Source: Tragulus kanchil (Eukaryota > Chordata > Mammalia > Artiodactyla > Tragulidae). From it: DNA of 64,000 bases. How positions within the stretch are numbered: position 1 is the stretch's first letter; each line of letters starts with the position of its first letter. The stretch is taken from positions 173,285,298 through 173,349,297 of the forward strand of contig JAIOJX010000030.1 in assembly GCA_022376925.1 (NCBI GenBank). The letters run 5' to 3'. Under the pieces are notes generated by a model. That model was given only the letters and a program-made list of their open reading frames with translations, did no database searches and was not told where the DNA came from. Made by a program: the position numbers and the translations under genes. Of the stretch, positions 11,882-25,032 are shown piece by piece.

Positions 11882-14207
11882 CACGCCATTCAATAAGCAA
11901 AAGGTTTCCCCCAAATCCACTTCAAGCTACACGATAAAACAACTCAGTCTGTAACTGAAAAGCAACTAACTACAGAAGGAACACATTTGATCAACAAAGA
12001 AATTGCTTCTATAAAGACCTCTACCACACTGGGAATTCATTTTCTGCAGCTACCCTATTACTGAATTTCGTTCAAAAAGAAACACCACCATTTGTACAAA
12101 CTAAGGTAAATTATGCTCTAAACTTGCAATACATACAAATTAGCAGGTTATTTTCAAATAGCTAGCTTCACTTGGGTTCTTATTTGCACCTGTTTAAAAA
12201 GTTCATCCTCCTTGAATGCATGTATTTATTCAAAAACCAAATGCTCAAAACAATTTAACAAATATAGAATAGAGATTTTTGTTTCAAATTGGAACCGCAA
12301 GACAAGGGAAAAATTTACAGTGACATTAATAACTAATGACTCAATCAAAAATTGATTTGAGACGAATTAACAAAGATGAAAGTCAAATTGAGGCTCATTT
12401 TTGTCTGTCTAGAAGAGTCAAAGGAGAATGAAAACCATTAAGTGCTAAAATGTTGAAAGAAATTGCACATTTAATTCATAATCTTTACACTTATTTTGAA
12501 ATTATTTCAGTGAGTTATTTTTAAATACACAAAAACATATAGACAATTTTTTAATATAAAGACATTTAACATTCATCAAGCCTCTATATTGAGTTATTCA
12601 ACAGAGGTATCTGATGTATATCTGACCTCTCACAGCATGAGAGACTGAATGAGTTTTGAAATAGACAAGTGGAGAATTAAAAACAATTTGTACCCTCTTG
12701 GTTGGCTCTCTACCCCCTTACTAAGCTTTCGCCTTGTCGTTTGCTTGGCCATCCACGCAGTGCTTCTCAGCTTCTCAGGTTAGTAATAGCATCCTTCCTC
12801 AACTTCCCTTTTCATTTGCTTGAGGAAGTTATCTTACTACACCTTAACAACAAAAAGTACTGACTCACTCCAGTATGCGAAGCAATTTATTGTTGGGAAA
12901 AAAGGTGGAACCGGGTTCTGAAAGAGGAGAAGCCTGACTCCTCTGGCCTTTTAGGAAGCAGAAACAACTGGATAGTCTGTTTGAGGATACAACCCACTTG
13001 ATAATGCCCCTTTCATTTTCCCTGTTCATCCTTGTTTTAGTGAGTAGGCAAAAATAAACACGCCATTCAATAAGCAAAAGGTTTCCCCCAAATCCACTTC
13101 AAGCTACACGATAAAACAACTCAGTCTGTAACTGAAAAGCAACTAACTACAGAAGGAACACATTTGATCAACAAAGAAATTGCTTCTATAAAGACCTCTA
13201 CCACACTGGGAATTCATTTTCTGCAGCTACCCTATTACTGAATTTCGTTCAAAAAGAAACACCACCATTTGTACAAACTAAGGTAAATTATGCTCTAAAC
13301 TTGCAATACATACAAATTAGCAGGTTATTTTCAAATAGCTAGCTTCACTTGGGTTCTTATTTGCACCTGTTTAAAAAGTTCATCCTCCTTGAATGCATGT
13401 ATTTATTCAAAAACCAAATGCTCAAAACAATTTAACAAATATAGAATAGAGATTTTTGTTTCAAATTGGAACCGCAAGACAAGGGAAAAATTTACAGTGA
13501 CATTAATAACTAATGACTCAATCAAAAATTGATTTGAGACGAATTAACAAAGATGAAAGTCAAATTGAGGCTCATTTTTGTCTGTCTAGAAGAGTCAAAG
13601 GAGAATGAAAACCATTAAGTGCTAAAATGTTGAAAGAAATTGCACATTTAATTCATAATCTTTACACTTATTTTGAAATTATTTCAGTGAGTTATTTTTA
13701 AATACACAAAAACATATAGACAATTTTTTAATATAAAGACATTTAACATTCATCAAGCCTCTATATTGAGTTATTCAACAGAGGTATCTGATGTATATCT
13801 GACCTCTCACAGCATGAGAGACTGAATGAGTTTTGAAATAGACAAGTGGAGAATTAAAAACAATTTGTACCCTCTTGGTTGGCTCTCTACCCCCTTACTA
13901 AGCTTTCGCCTTGTCGTTTGCTTGGCCATCCACGCAGTGCTTCTCAGCTTCTCAGGTTAGTAATAGCATCCTTCCTCAACTTCCCTTTTCATTTGCTTGA
14001 GGAAGTTATCTTACTACACCTTAACAACAAAAAGTACTGACTCACTCCAGTATGCGAAGCAATTTATTGTTGGGAAAAAAGGTGGAACCGGGTTCTGAAA
14101 GAGGAGAAGCCTGACTCCTCTGGCCTTTTAGGAAGCAGAAACAACTGGATAGTCTGTTTGAGGATACAACCCACTTGATAATGCCTCCATCCCTGTTCCA
14201 TCCTTGT
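11882..14207. repeat. Tandem duplication F, period 1177
   Basis: Copy 1 is 11882 to about 13038 and copy 2 is 13059 to about 14207. The last about 30 bases of copy 1 align only roughly with copy 2, and are followed by about 20 bases of filler containing 'agtgagtaggc', itself found at about 10747 and 11850. The first about 290 bases also occur in both copies of duplication E, making a triplicate (from 10778, 11882 and 13059). Content is AT-rich non-coding DNA with no recognised gene. Confidence 0.95.
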
Positions 14208-15045
14208 GGGCTTCTGGGAGAGAAGCCCTAGTTATCCTAGTCCTTGTCATAAACTCAAACCCTCAGCAGAGTCAGGGTTGCCGGACTGACAGTTAAAGTG
14301 CACCCACCTGTAAAGGCGGATGAGAGCTTCCCAGCAGGGAGGGAGAAGAAAGGCATCTACCTCCTCTCTGACCCAAGCCCCTTCACATTTTCTCAGAACT
14401 TTTCTCACAGGCACGCAAATCTCAGATTACCAGTAATAAAAACTTGGAGACTTAAAACACAAGCAAGAACAGTTCCTATTGTCAGGCCCCCTGGCCCTCG
14501 CTCACAGGGCTCTCTCCCACTGGAAGCTCTCAATCCTAGCCCTCAAACCTAGTTCAAAGGGCACCACCTCATCTGCAGTGAGTTCTCCGGACTCTCCAGG
14601 AGGAACTCACCGGGAGGAACTCACCGTCCGGCTCCTGAGATTCCGGGAGTATCCCTCCTCCAAGTGTGCACTTGCTCACCGGCTCTGTGCTCTGTGTTAC
14701 ACTTAGTTGTGCAAGTACCCGTCTCCTGAGCAGGACAGTGAGCACACTGGTTGCACACGACTTGGTGAACCTGTACAGCTTCACATTGTCAGCACTGGCC
14801 AGACCAGTGGGACTTTCACAAACGTGCTCTGAATAGCGAACTTCTGAGAGGGAAGCTGAAGTTTCCAGAGGCCCAAGGTGGAGCCGCCCCTGCCCCGGGG
14901 CCCTGTCAGCAACCAGAGCTGCCGAGTTTTTTAAAACTCTCCGCCTGACCTAAAATACAGTTAAATTCAGCCAGCATCTAAAGCCAGACCATCTCTGCGC
15001 TTTGCTCTCCCTTCCTTATATTTGGAGTTTTCTAAGTAAGACCTG

Positions 15046-15175
15046 AGAACCACGTCAACCACGCACGCCACTTCCCAGTCGTGCCTCTGAGACGATATCA
15101 AGTTCCCACGGGCCCAAAATCCCGCGAGAAGAGCGCTCGCCCAGTCCTCGCGCAACGCGTGATCTTCCCTTGCTT
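15046..15175. promoter_or_regulatory. CpG cluster, candidate CpG-island core
   Basis: I count about 14 CpG dinucleotides in about 115 bases, including the tracts 'cccgcgagaagagcgctcgc' and 'ctcgcgcaacgcgtg', in a window that is otherwise strongly CpG-depleted. Retained CpG suggests an unmethylated germline element such as a promoter or enhancer. A TATA-like 'gctatatataatt' lies at 15282-15294. There is no recognisable first exon or ORF, so promoter function is inference only. Confidence 0.45.
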
Positions 15176-15944
15176 ATTAGAGGGCTTCAAACTCATTATT
15201 AAATTGCTTTGGTGTTGTCGTCTGACAACACTAAACTGCGAAGTTTCTTATAGACCTCGTCCGATTCTAGTCTGTGGGAATGCTATATATAATTACAAAA
15301 TCAGCACAAATTTAAAAAGTGAGAGAGAAACTCAAAAGTCTCTAAACTAGACTTTACCAAAAAAAAAAAAAAAAAAACAAAACCCTCAAATATTCTTCTT
15401 ACCTCCTACAGACTTAGTATATGATATGAATGATAATATTATAAAGAGACAGTATGTAAAGGAAAAACAGAATCATGGACACAAAATATAAAGAAAAAAG
15501 GTAAGTTACTCATATGTGTCACAAGTAATGTATGAATATCTAAGAAAGGAACACAAAACAATCTAAGTTGAAAAGAGAAATTTGTACCCAATAACCTAAT
15601 GCAAACAGCTACTTTTCCTATTTGCTTAAGGTAAATTGGAAAATGCCTAGTTCTTCAGAATTCTTAGAGCTATGGCTGCCCAATTATTTGATAATTAAAT
15701 TTATTCAGTTTAATGTTAGTTTTTTATTTGACATATTTTGTCTCTCCAATGAGATTTTAAACTCTGGAAGTTAAGTACCATTTCTTTTTCTTTTGTGGTA
15801 CTCTGACAGTCTTAAAATCTGAACATTCTAAATGATTATAAATCCATAGGTCCTCTAAAGCATACATGGCTATGACTGCCTTATTTTCTTAAGATATTAA
15901 TAATATGAATATTATTATCAATGCTTGATTTTAACGTGACCTCC

Positions 15945-15988
15945 AAGTGGAGTCAGTCACGACTGAGCGACTCACGCACACACACCCC
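15945..15988 (+). mobile_element. Bov-A SINE 3' fragment
   Basis: The phrase 'gagtcagtcacgactgagcg' and the following ACACA tract match the Bov-A 3' end. Only about 44 bases are recognisable. Confidence 0.6.
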
Positions 15989-16195
15989 AAATAAGTTTAA
16001 CTGCACTAAAAATCTTGTGTTTGTAGGATACTGATTTTAAATTAACCCCCAGGCAAGCTACCAAAATAGTTATAATAGTAACAAAAACGACCACAATAAT
16101 ATTAAAAAGCAGGAAAGAAAATCAGGAAAGTCAATAGAAACACTGAAAAGAAACTCCAAGTCTGTATTAATAGCTCATTTGAATTTAATAGCAGA

Positions 16196-18441
16196 TTAGA
16201 CTTTGAGTGGTTATTGTGTGTTTCAGCAATTCTGCTGATAAACATTAAGAGGGAAAAAGCAATTTTCTCCAGACAAACATAAATCTTTGACACTAACTAC
16301 ATTCTTATTTGCACATACATGGTTTAAATTAACTCATAGTCTATTAATTCCTTAACATCAAACAGATCTGTGGTGTTTGGGTATTAATCACTTTCATAAG
16401 AACTCACACTGAATGCTACTTTGAAGTGGCTAGTAACTCAATTAGCTATTGAATTTTATTCCATTTCAGTGATAAAGTAATTGAACTACAATAACTCTAT
16501 CTGACTGTAGAAAATAATTTTGGGTTTAGTATTAACACAACTTTAAAAAATTAAATAAATTGAATACAAATAAATAGAAATGTGCATACTAATTTAATTC
16601 TAGAAAAGACTGCAAATGTTTATGTTCAAAGCAAACAAAGTTGAGTTCATTTTATATTGTCTGAATCTAAACACACCACGGGAGGAAAGAAAATTTTTTT
16701 TCTGACATTTTTAGATATTAGTTAGCTCACTGACTGAGTATTTGTTAAATGACCAGCACCAAACTAAACGTGAGCCCAGAGCAGAGTGGGTTATAGAGGA
16801 AATGACCAAAGAGTATCTTAAAACTGGAATCCTTGAATTTTCAACAGCTAGACTCCCTGTTGACAAGGTACAGCAGGGCCTTAAGAACTCTGTCAAATTG
16901 ATTCTTCTGATCTTGAAGAGTCTGAAATATGATAATCTCATCTCAGAGGAAGACTTGATTCAGACCTCAGCAATTTCTGACCTGGATTCAACCTTGGAGA
17001 CATCTGGTTGCATCTCAGTCTCAGTCAGACTCTGTGGTAAAGCATTGTAGGTTGCTTGTAATCTCTTTCACCCTGCCCTCTCCCTTTCCCTTTCTTCCCC
17101 ACCGAAAGGGTAATCTGCCCTTAACAAGGGAACATAAGGACATTTTCTCATCTTTTATCTCTATCATAAGCCTCTTCCCACTGGCTGTGGGCCCACAACA
17201 TATTGAAAGGCTTTGAGAAATGCCATGGATGGAATTTCATGCTTCACACCCTAGATTCTGAGTCAGCTCTTGTGACTACCTTGCAGACCTCAGTGTTGGC
17301 AAAGATATTTCCTTTCTATTAGACTTTGAGTGGTTATTGTGTGTTTCAGCAATTCTGCTGATAAACATTAAGAGGGAAAAAGCAATTTTCTCCAGACAAA
17401 CATAAATCTTTGACACTAACTACATTCTTATTTGCACATACATGGTTTAAATTAACTCATAGTCTATTAATTCCTTAACATCAAACAGATCTGTGGTGTT
17501 TGGGTATTAATCACTTTCATAAGAACTCACACTGAATGCTACTTTGAAGTGGCTAGTAACTCAATTAGCTATTGAATTTTATTCCATTTCAGTGATAAAG
17601 TAATTGAACTACAATAACTCTATCTGACTGTAGAAAATAATTTTGGGTTTAGTATTAACACAACTTTAAAAAATTAAATAAATTGAATACAAATAAATAG
17701 AAATGTGCATACTAATTTAATTCTAGAAAAGACTGCAAATGTTTATGTTCAAAGCAAACAAAGTTGAGTTCATTTTATATTGTCTGAATCTAAACACACC
17801 ACGGGAGGAAAGAAAATTTTTTTTCTGACATTTTTAGATATTAGTTAGCTCACTGACTGAGTATTTGTTAAATGACCAGCACCAAACTAAACGTGAGCCC
17901 AGAGCAGAGTGGGTTATAGAGGAAATGACCAAAGAGTATCTTAAAACTGGAATCCTTGAATTTTCAACAGCTAGACTCCCTGTTGACAAGGTACAGCAGG
18001 GCCTTAAGAACTCTGTCAAATTGATTCTTCTGATCTTGAAGAGTCTGAAATATGATAATCTCATCTCAGAGGAAGACTTGATTCAGACCTCAGCAATTTC
18101 TGACCTGGATTCAACCTTGGAGACATCTGGTTGCATCTCAGTCTCAGTCAGACTCTGTGGTAAAGCATTGTAGGTTGCTTGTAATCTCTTTCACCCTGCC
18201 CTCTCCCTTTCCCTTTCTTCCCCACCGAAAGGGTAATCTGCCCTTAACAAGGGAACATAAGGACATTTTCTCATCTTTTATCTCTATCATAAGCCTCTTC
18301 CCACTGGCTGTGGGCCCACAACATATTGAAAGGCTTTGAGAAATGCCATGGATGGAATTTCATGCTTCACACCCTAGATTCTGAGTCAGCTCTTGTGACT
18401 ACCTTGCAGACCTCAGTGTTGGCAAAGATATTTCCTTTCTG
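16196..18441. repeat. Tandem duplication G, period 1123
   Basis: Copy 1 is 16196-17318 and copy 2 is 17319-18441, joined across the short shared tract 'tta(g)'. I see no difference between the copies. Each holds the same 102-residue ORF on the + strand (16742-17050 and 17865-18173). Confidence 0.95.
16742..17050 (+). other. 102-residue ORF, unrecognised, probably non-coding
   Basis: The ORF begins MLNDQHQTKREPRAEW and has a mixed, non-repetitive composition with a charged N-terminal half, unlike the SINE-derived ORFs nearby. I see no known domain, signal peptide or clear Kozak context. It is repeated at 17865-18173 only because the segment is duplicated. It could be a fragment of a processed pseudogene or chance; I favour chance. 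Confidence 0.15.
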
Positions 18442-19703
18442 CACTTACCTGCATAATGGCAAGTACTTATCCCAAGTACAGACAGAGTTCATCAAGTTTT
18501 GAATCCTGGCCACCACCAAGCCTCTGGCTGCTTCTGTCTCTAACAGATGGGTAGCCGGCCACAGGTTGTTCTATCTCAGCAGCCAGACCGTCTTGGCCTG
18601 CCTCAATATGTTGGTGTAGATTATCGGAGAAACTACCGACTGCATTGCAGCTGAAGAAGGCTGGCTGGAAACATGCCTGTTTTCAACATAAAAGAAATTT
18701 TTCACTCCACTGCAAGCAGATATTTTTAGATGATTTACTTCAGTAACAACCTTCATTTGTTTTTGTCTGTCATAGTACGTCTTAAAACATGGATGAGGAG
18801 GAAAAAAAAAAAAAAAGCAGGGAGAGAGGGAGGATGAGTGAAGTTCAGAAACGGATAAATAATATTGTTTTCAATAGTTCAGAATGGAAATATGAACTAT
18901 TAAGTGTGACCCTTCTGTTACATTCTGGTCCTGTTAAACTGGACTGAACCAAATGTTCTCCCTTTCTCTTTCTTGACATTGGTGTTTTTGTGCAAGAATA
19001 ATTTACTGTTAGATGAACTTGTACCAGTTCTTCCTTTCTTTTTCCATCCCTTAACTACAAGCTAGAAGGCAGGCCCTTACTTGGAGATTTTAGAGTTGAA
19101 AACAGAAAGCACTGAAAGTTAAAATCTCTTTTCCTGTCTTTCACAAAAAACTTTAAAGCACTTATGCTAGTGAGTGCCTTCAAGGGCAGGAGGAGGAAAT
19201 TTAAACAGACCTTTCTTATGGCAAAAAAAAAAAAAATGGGAGATTGAATAAATAAGAAAACAAGACAAAAAAAAATGGGTTCCTTAAGTCGTGGGAGCAG
19301 TATCTCTGGGAGTTAGTTGACAAGGTCTGAAAGAAGATGGTTTACTGGTGTTTATGAGAAGATAAGAGCCCAAGCATAGGAACTTTTGGTTTTCCCATAA
19401 TTGCCTTTTGCCCAAGCACAGTATCAAAAGCAACACCATTATAACTTGAGATTCTAAGAAGAATGGTACAACAGACATCTCATGGATACCATGGATGGAT
19501 GACCAATAACCAATGGTCCTACTGATGTGCCTAATGTCATGACACTAAGCAGTCTTTGGGACTTTTGCACCATGTGGGCAAGTCATCCTCAACAATAGTA
19601 TTACTTTTCCCATCAGCTAATGGGAGGGAATGTTCAAGTCAGAATGATTTTTAATTAAAAAAAACAGATAAACTGGACTTTCTTGAGTATCTGTGTTCAC
19701 GGA
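18442..19703. other. Single-copy non-coding DNA
   Basis: The first about 340 bases (to 18785) have balanced composition, but no gene is recognised. The remainder is AT-rich with A runs at about 18807, 19221 and 19268. No SINE or LTR was recognised. Confidence 0.6.
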
Positions 19704-21845
19704 CTAGGACTTGAATTGGTTGAATCTTTCTGTTTATAGATGATCAGGACAAAGGTCTTGAAAGGACGGGGGATCCTGTGGCTTTTGTCATAGACGAGGT
19801 CAGTAGCCCTTGCTCACAGAACATTCTTTCATGTCTTCATTGTCATTGCATTTTATAGTCAGTGGTTTATCAAGAAAGCTGCAGTTTGGAGCCTGGTCCC
19901 TGGAAGAACGTTTCCTACTAATCTCACAGGATGGTTGCTCGATGCAGCAGAATCTTCTTCTAAATGAAATGTGTGTTGGGTAGAAAAGGGAAATAGTCTC
20001 ATACGAATCAATATTGCAGGATATAAGAAATACGGTACTGTAGTCCATGGAGTCACAAAGACTTGGACGCACCTGAGCGACTGAACTGAACTCAATGATA
20101 GAGAGAACGCCCCCTTTTTCATACATACCAATGTCAGAGGAGGATTTCACTCCCTCTAACCTTGTCATAAAAAATTGTATATCCTCAACTAGCTGGTGCG
20201 TCTAGCTCATCTAAGTTTGCAAGTGGTGCAAAAACAAGAAGCTTGGGCTAGAGAAGGCCTTCAGAGGTCACCCTGCCTATCTCCCTGCCTCTAGGCAGAT
20301 TAGCACCTAAACCAAGCAATTCGCAAAAGTACTATCTATTTTTAAACAGCTCAAGAATCAGCATTATGTAACTTCACTTTGGTAACCCAGTTTAATGTTT
20401 ACCAAACTATTCCTAAATCCAGCCTTCACACAATCTAAAATAGTAATAATAATAAGAGGAATGAGAATGATAAAATTAAATAAACCAAAAGAAAATGTGC
20501 TCTAAACACAGGAGACAGCTTATATTAAAAGTGCCCATCAGTCCATCTTAAACTATTCTTTTTCTTGGGTGGAGAAGGAGGGGGTATGAGGCAGTCTCTG
20601 GGGATTAATGTTGCTTAGACTCTGCTGTATTACAGCAACCATGGCCATTTCTCTTAGTCTGTTGACTGCTGCCACTTGGTCTTCCTCACCCTATGATCCA
20701 ATTGCTCCCAATGCATTTAGATCCCCAGGGCACTCATTCAACACATAATTCACGATTTTCCGTTCAACGTCAGTAGCCCTTGTTTTCACATAGGACTTGA
20801 ATTGGTTGAATCTTTCTGTTTATAGATGATCAGGACAAAGGTCTTGAAAGGACGGGGGATCCTGTGGCTTTTGTCATAGACGAGGTCAGTAGCCCTTGCT
20901 CACAGAACATTCTTTCATGTCTTCATTGTCATTGCATTTTATAGTCAGTGGTTTATCAAGAAAGCTGCAGTTTGGAGCCTGGTCCCTGGAAGAACGTTTC
21001 CTACTAATCTCACAGGATGGTTGCTCGATGCAGCAGAATCTTCTTCTAAATGAAATGTGTGTTGGGTAGAAAAGGGAAATAGTCTCATACGAATCAATAT
21101 TGCAGGATATAAGAAATACGGTACTGTAGTCCATGGAGTCACAAAGACTTGGACGCACCTGAGCGACTGAACTGAACTCAATGATAGAGAGAACGCCCCC
21201 TTTTTCATACATACCAATGTCAGAGGAGGATTTCACTCCCTCTAACCTTGTCATAAAAAATTGTATATCCTCAACTAGCTGGTGCGTCTAGCTCATCTAA
21301 GTTTGCAAGTGGTGCAAAAACAAGAAGCTTGGGCTAGAGAAGGCCTTCAGAGGTCACCCTGCCTATCTCCCTGCCTCTAGGCAGATTAGCACCTAAACCA
21401 AGCAATTCGCAAAAGTACTATCTATTTTTAAACAGCTCAAGAATCAGCATTATGTAACTTCACTTTGGTAACCCAGTTTAATGTTTACCAAACTATTCCT
21501 AAATCCAGCCTTCACACAATCTAAAATAGTAATAATAATAAGAGGAATGAGAATGATAAAATTAAATAAACCAAAAGAAAATGTGCTCTAAACACAGGAG
21601 ACAGCTTATATTAAAAGTGCCCATCAGTCCATCTTAAACTATTCTTTTTCTTGGGTGGAGAAGGAGGGGGTATGAGGCAGTCTCTGGGGATTAATGTTGC
21701 TTAGACTCTGCTGTATTACAGCAACCATGGCCATTTCTCTTAGTCTGTTGACTGCTGCCACTTGGTCTTCCTCACCCTATGATCCAATTGCTCCCAATGC
21801 ATTTAGATCCCCAGGGCACTCATTCACACATATTCACGATTTTCC
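19704..21845. repeat. Tandem duplication H, period 1086
   Basis: Copy 1 is 19704-20761 and copy 2 is 20790-21845. Bases 20762-20789 between them include 'cagtagccctt', also found at 19800. The last 20 bases of copy 1 carry extra bases ('caacacataattcacg' against 'cacacatattcacg' in copy 2). The 122- and 90-residue minus-strand ORFs in each copy have no recognisable domains and partly overlap a SINE fragment. Confidence 0.95.
20036..20093 (+). mobile_element. Bov-A SINE 3' fragment
   Basis: Contains 'gtccatggagtcacaaagac' and 'gagcgactgaactgaact', the Bov-A / ART2-type 3' end. It is repeated at about 21122-21179 in the second copy of duplication H. Confidence 0.75.
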
Positions 21846-22985
21846 TAAAGTGAAACCATAAACATATGGTTCTTGCATTTTGAGCTTGCCATTTAATTCA
21901 TTACAACTCTGAATATGAGCAAATAACAAAATAAGGGATTATTTAAATAGTCTAGCCCTGCATGCTTCAAATGACCAGGAGAATAAATACCTTGAATGCC
22001 ATTACAAGAAGTACAAATATGTGTGTGTGTGTCCATACTTATTCAACAGCTGCTGCTTATCAGTTATGTAATACAGCCATATGGACTTTCTGATACTTTC
22101 TCTCTTTTAATATACAAATTCACAATGCAGATACTTTTAAGAGTCACTGCATATTCCATCTACTTTATCACGTGATTTTCATGGCCTAAAGCTGAAAAGG
22201 GGCAAGGGGGTGTTTAAGAAACATAATTTTGGCAAATATGATTTTAACTATTGCTCTTTCCCCTGTATCTTGGCAAAGGAAATTTAATCAAACATTTGAT
22301 TTATTTACAAGTTTTTTTTTCAAGTGGTATGCCGTGCAATCTTTAGTCAAGCTTTTGTTTCACTTTAATCATTTTGACCTCCGTTGTTCCCCTAAATGTG
22401 ATTTTGTCGGCCATCTCTCCATTGAAATTTCTTCTCCCTTGGCTTCTACCCCACAAGCACCTGGACTCTTCAGGGTTCTTGGGCATTCATCTTTGGACTC
22501 CTTTTGAATTTAGAGATCATTTCCTAACTTCTCCCTTAATGCTTACACTCCAAGCTGAGAGTATATGTATCACTTGTGACCAGGTGACTCTAATTGAGTG
22601 GGTTTGAGTAAGAATCTAGAAATCTTAATTTACATAGGTTTTATGTGAGATAGAGACACACGGCCAAGACTGGGAACCACTGCCTTTTCTTTTTTCAATC
22701 TTAGATATTATCAGGTTTTTTTTTTTTTGGTTGGTTCATTGTTACAAATGTCTAAAGCTAAGATTCCTAATTCCAAGACATCAAGCCTCATCCCTAATCT
22801 AAATTCCAGCCTTCATTTTCAAGATGAAATGGACTCATTGATCAGACTAGACAGCTAAGGTTCCAAAAGAATCTATAAGGTGCATATCATACACCAGGGA
22901 CTGTGGTACCACTTTGCATACATCACCTCAACAACCCCTGAGGGAAAAGTTCTTAGTTGCATTTGACAAATAAGAACTTTAACTT
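21846..22985. other. Single-copy non-coding DNA
   Basis: Contains a short (GT)n run at about 22020-22032 and a T run at about 22716-22728. ORFs at 22229-22507 and 22374-22607 overlap in different frames and have no recognisable domain. The 3' part, about 22880-22985, resembles a MIR. Confidence 0.6.
22880..22985 (+). repeat. MIR fragment, interrupted by a CHR SINE
   Basis: The order 'ataccaccagggactgtgg'-like tract, 'acatcacctcaacaacccc' and 'tttgacaaataag' follows the MIR consensus order. The fragment ends at the SINE that begins near 23000, so the SINE appears to have landed in or beside it. Confidence 0.5.
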
Positions 22986-22999
22986 AAAAAGTTTCCAGG

Positions 23000-23261
23000 G
23001 GGCCTTCCCTGGTGGTCCAGTGGGTAAAGACACTGCCTTGCAGTGCAAGGGGTGATGGTTCAATCCCTGGCCTGGGAACACCCCACGTGCAATGGAGCAA
23101 CTGGACCGATGTGTCCAACTACTGAGCCAGAGCTCTGGAGCACATGCACCCAGAGCTGGTGTTCTGCAACGAGATAGGCCACTGCAATGGGAGACCCACA
23201 TAGGCCAAAGAACAAAGATAAATAAAGATCAACAAAAGTGGCCAAAAAAAAAAAAAAAAAA
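23000..23261 (+). mobile_element. CHR-type SINE
   Basis: The head 'ggccttccctggtggtccag' is followed by the body 'gtgtccaactactgagccag' and the tail 'caacaaaagtggccaaaaa' with poly-A. The flanking aaaaagtttccag / aaaaaggttccag looks like a TSD with one mismatch. Confidence 0.9.
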
Positions 23262-23504
23262 GGTTCCAGAGATCACCCTACATTATACAATATTAAAGGA
23301 GTCGACCATTTGGATTTTTTCCCCCTTTCTGTTAAAATACATTAGACTCAAACACATATTTGATTCTGAATTTCTCTTTCTTCACATTGATTCCTTTTCC
23401 TAAATTTCACTTTTTCCTGTACATATTCCTAAAATTTTTGTAAATGTATACTAGAAATATTATTATGAGTTGAAATTATTATCTCATGTCATCCTTCCAA
23501 CAAT

Positions 23505-23640
23505 ATTTTGAATTAAATACTATTATAACAGATGAGAAAATTCAACTCAGAGAGTGCACATATTATGTCCAGTGCAATGTACTACATCCAGTGCAATGGC
23601 AGAGCTGGGACTTGCCTGATCTCTCAGCTGTCTTTCTCAA
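23505..23640 (+). repeat. MIR fragment
   Basis: Contains 'aacagatgagaaaattcaac' and 'gcaatggcagagctgggact', in the order of the MIR core and 3' part. It recurs at about 24604-24739 in the second copy of duplication I. Confidence 0.6.
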
Positions 23641-24103
23641 CAAAAATGCTATACTCAGTAGAAAATAAGGACCCTGCTGGCTATCAGGAACAATAATGAG
23701 CAGTAGTTAAGGGTCCCTGACCTAACTCTGAAGGCAAAATGTTAAAAAAAGATATCCAACTGTTTCATAAAATCCAATCAGTTCACATTTGGGAGGGAAA
23801 CATGCCACACCAAGGAATTAAAACACAGCACTAAACTCACTCATTTTACTAGAGTTTTCACCCATTTTACCATGTATATATGACTGTTGGAGATGAGAAA
23901 ATGAGCTCCAGAATTTTTTCAGGGTGAATAATTCTTATTGTAATTGTATAAAGAGTGACACAATCATTGCAATATTTTCCAAACAGAACTGTCAGGAATG
24001 ATACACAGTTAATATGATTACAGAGACACTAATGATGGCAACTGGAATATTTTAATAAGGTTCCTGACTGTTTGTATGTGAATTGTGAGGAAAAAGTTTC
24101 AGG

Positions 24104-24361
24104 GGCCTTCCCTGGTGGTCCAGTGGGTAAAGACACTGCCTTGCAGTGCAAGGGGTGATGGTTCAATCCCTGGCCTGGGAACACCCCACGTGCAATGGAG
24201 CAACTGGACCGATGTGTCCAACTACTGAGCCAGAGCTCTGGAGCACATGCACCCAGAGCTGGTGTTCTGCAACGAGATAGGCCACTGCAATGGGAGACCC
24301 ACATAGGCCAAAGAACAAAGATAAATAAAGATCAACAAAAGTGGCCAAAAAAAAAAAAAAG
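24104..24361 (+). mobile_element. CHR-type SINE, second copy within duplication I
   Basis: The same element as 23000-23261, but its 5' flank is replaced by sequence from the end of copy 1. The shorter poly-A is compatible with sequencing or polishing error. Confidence 0.9.
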
Positions 24362-25032
24362 GTTCCAGAGATCACCCTACATTATACAATATTAAAGGAG
24401 TCGACCATTTGGATTTTTTCCCCCTTTCTGTTAAAATACATTAGACTCAAACACATATTTGATTCTGAATTTCTCTTTCTTCACATTGATTCCTTTTCCT
24501 AAATTTCACTTTTTCCTGTACATATTCCTAAAATTTTTGTAAATGTATACTAGAAATATTATTATGAGTTGAAATTATTATCTCATGTCATCCTTCCAAC
24601 AATATTTTGAATTAAATACTATTATAACAGATGAGAAAATTCAACTCAGAGAGTGCACATATTATGTCCAGTGCAATGTACTACATCCAGTGCAATGGCA
24701 GAGCTGGGACTTGCCTGATCTCTCAGCTGTCTTTCTCAACAAAAATGCTATACTCAGTAGAAAATAAGGACCCTGCTGGCTATCAGGAACAATAATGAGC
24801 AGTAGTTAAGGGTCCCTGACCTAACTCTGAAGGCAAAATGTTAAAAAAAGATATCCAACTGTTTCATAAAATCCAATCAGTTCACATTTGGGAGGGAAAC
24901 ATGCCACACCAAGGAATTAAAACACAGCACTAAACTCACTCATTTTACTAGAGTTTTCACCCATTTTACCATGTATATATGACTGTTGGAGATGAGAAAA
25001 TGAGCTCCAGAATTTTTTCAGGGTGAATAATT

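Larger units (their letters stand above)
9962..12172. repeat. Tandem duplication E, period about 1104
   Basis: Copy 1 runs from the A-rich SINE tail near 9962 to 11068 and copy 2 runs 11069-12172. The first bases of copy 2 differ ('ggtctctggaac' against 'ggtcttcctgtaac') and its A runs are shorter; the rest agrees closely. The junction falls in a run of A, and only copy 2 continues into single-copy flank after 'gctagcttcactt'. Confidence 0.95.
14208..16195. other. Single-copy segment with higher GC; no gene identified
   Basis: This is the longest single-copy part of the left half and is GC-richer than its surroundings between about 14210 and 15260. Several short ORFs exist (for example 14298-14552 and 15081-15350, + strand), but none has a recognisable domain. 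A poly-A run lies at about 15359-15378. The right half (15380-16195) is ordinary AT-rich sequence. Confidence 0.6.

Noticed and set aside
23000..23085. Possible functional tRNA genes in the CHR and Bov-tA heads
   Set aside because: The A- and B-box-like tracts are present, but cloverleaf stems are not maintained and each is followed by SINE body, tail and TSD. They are retroposons.
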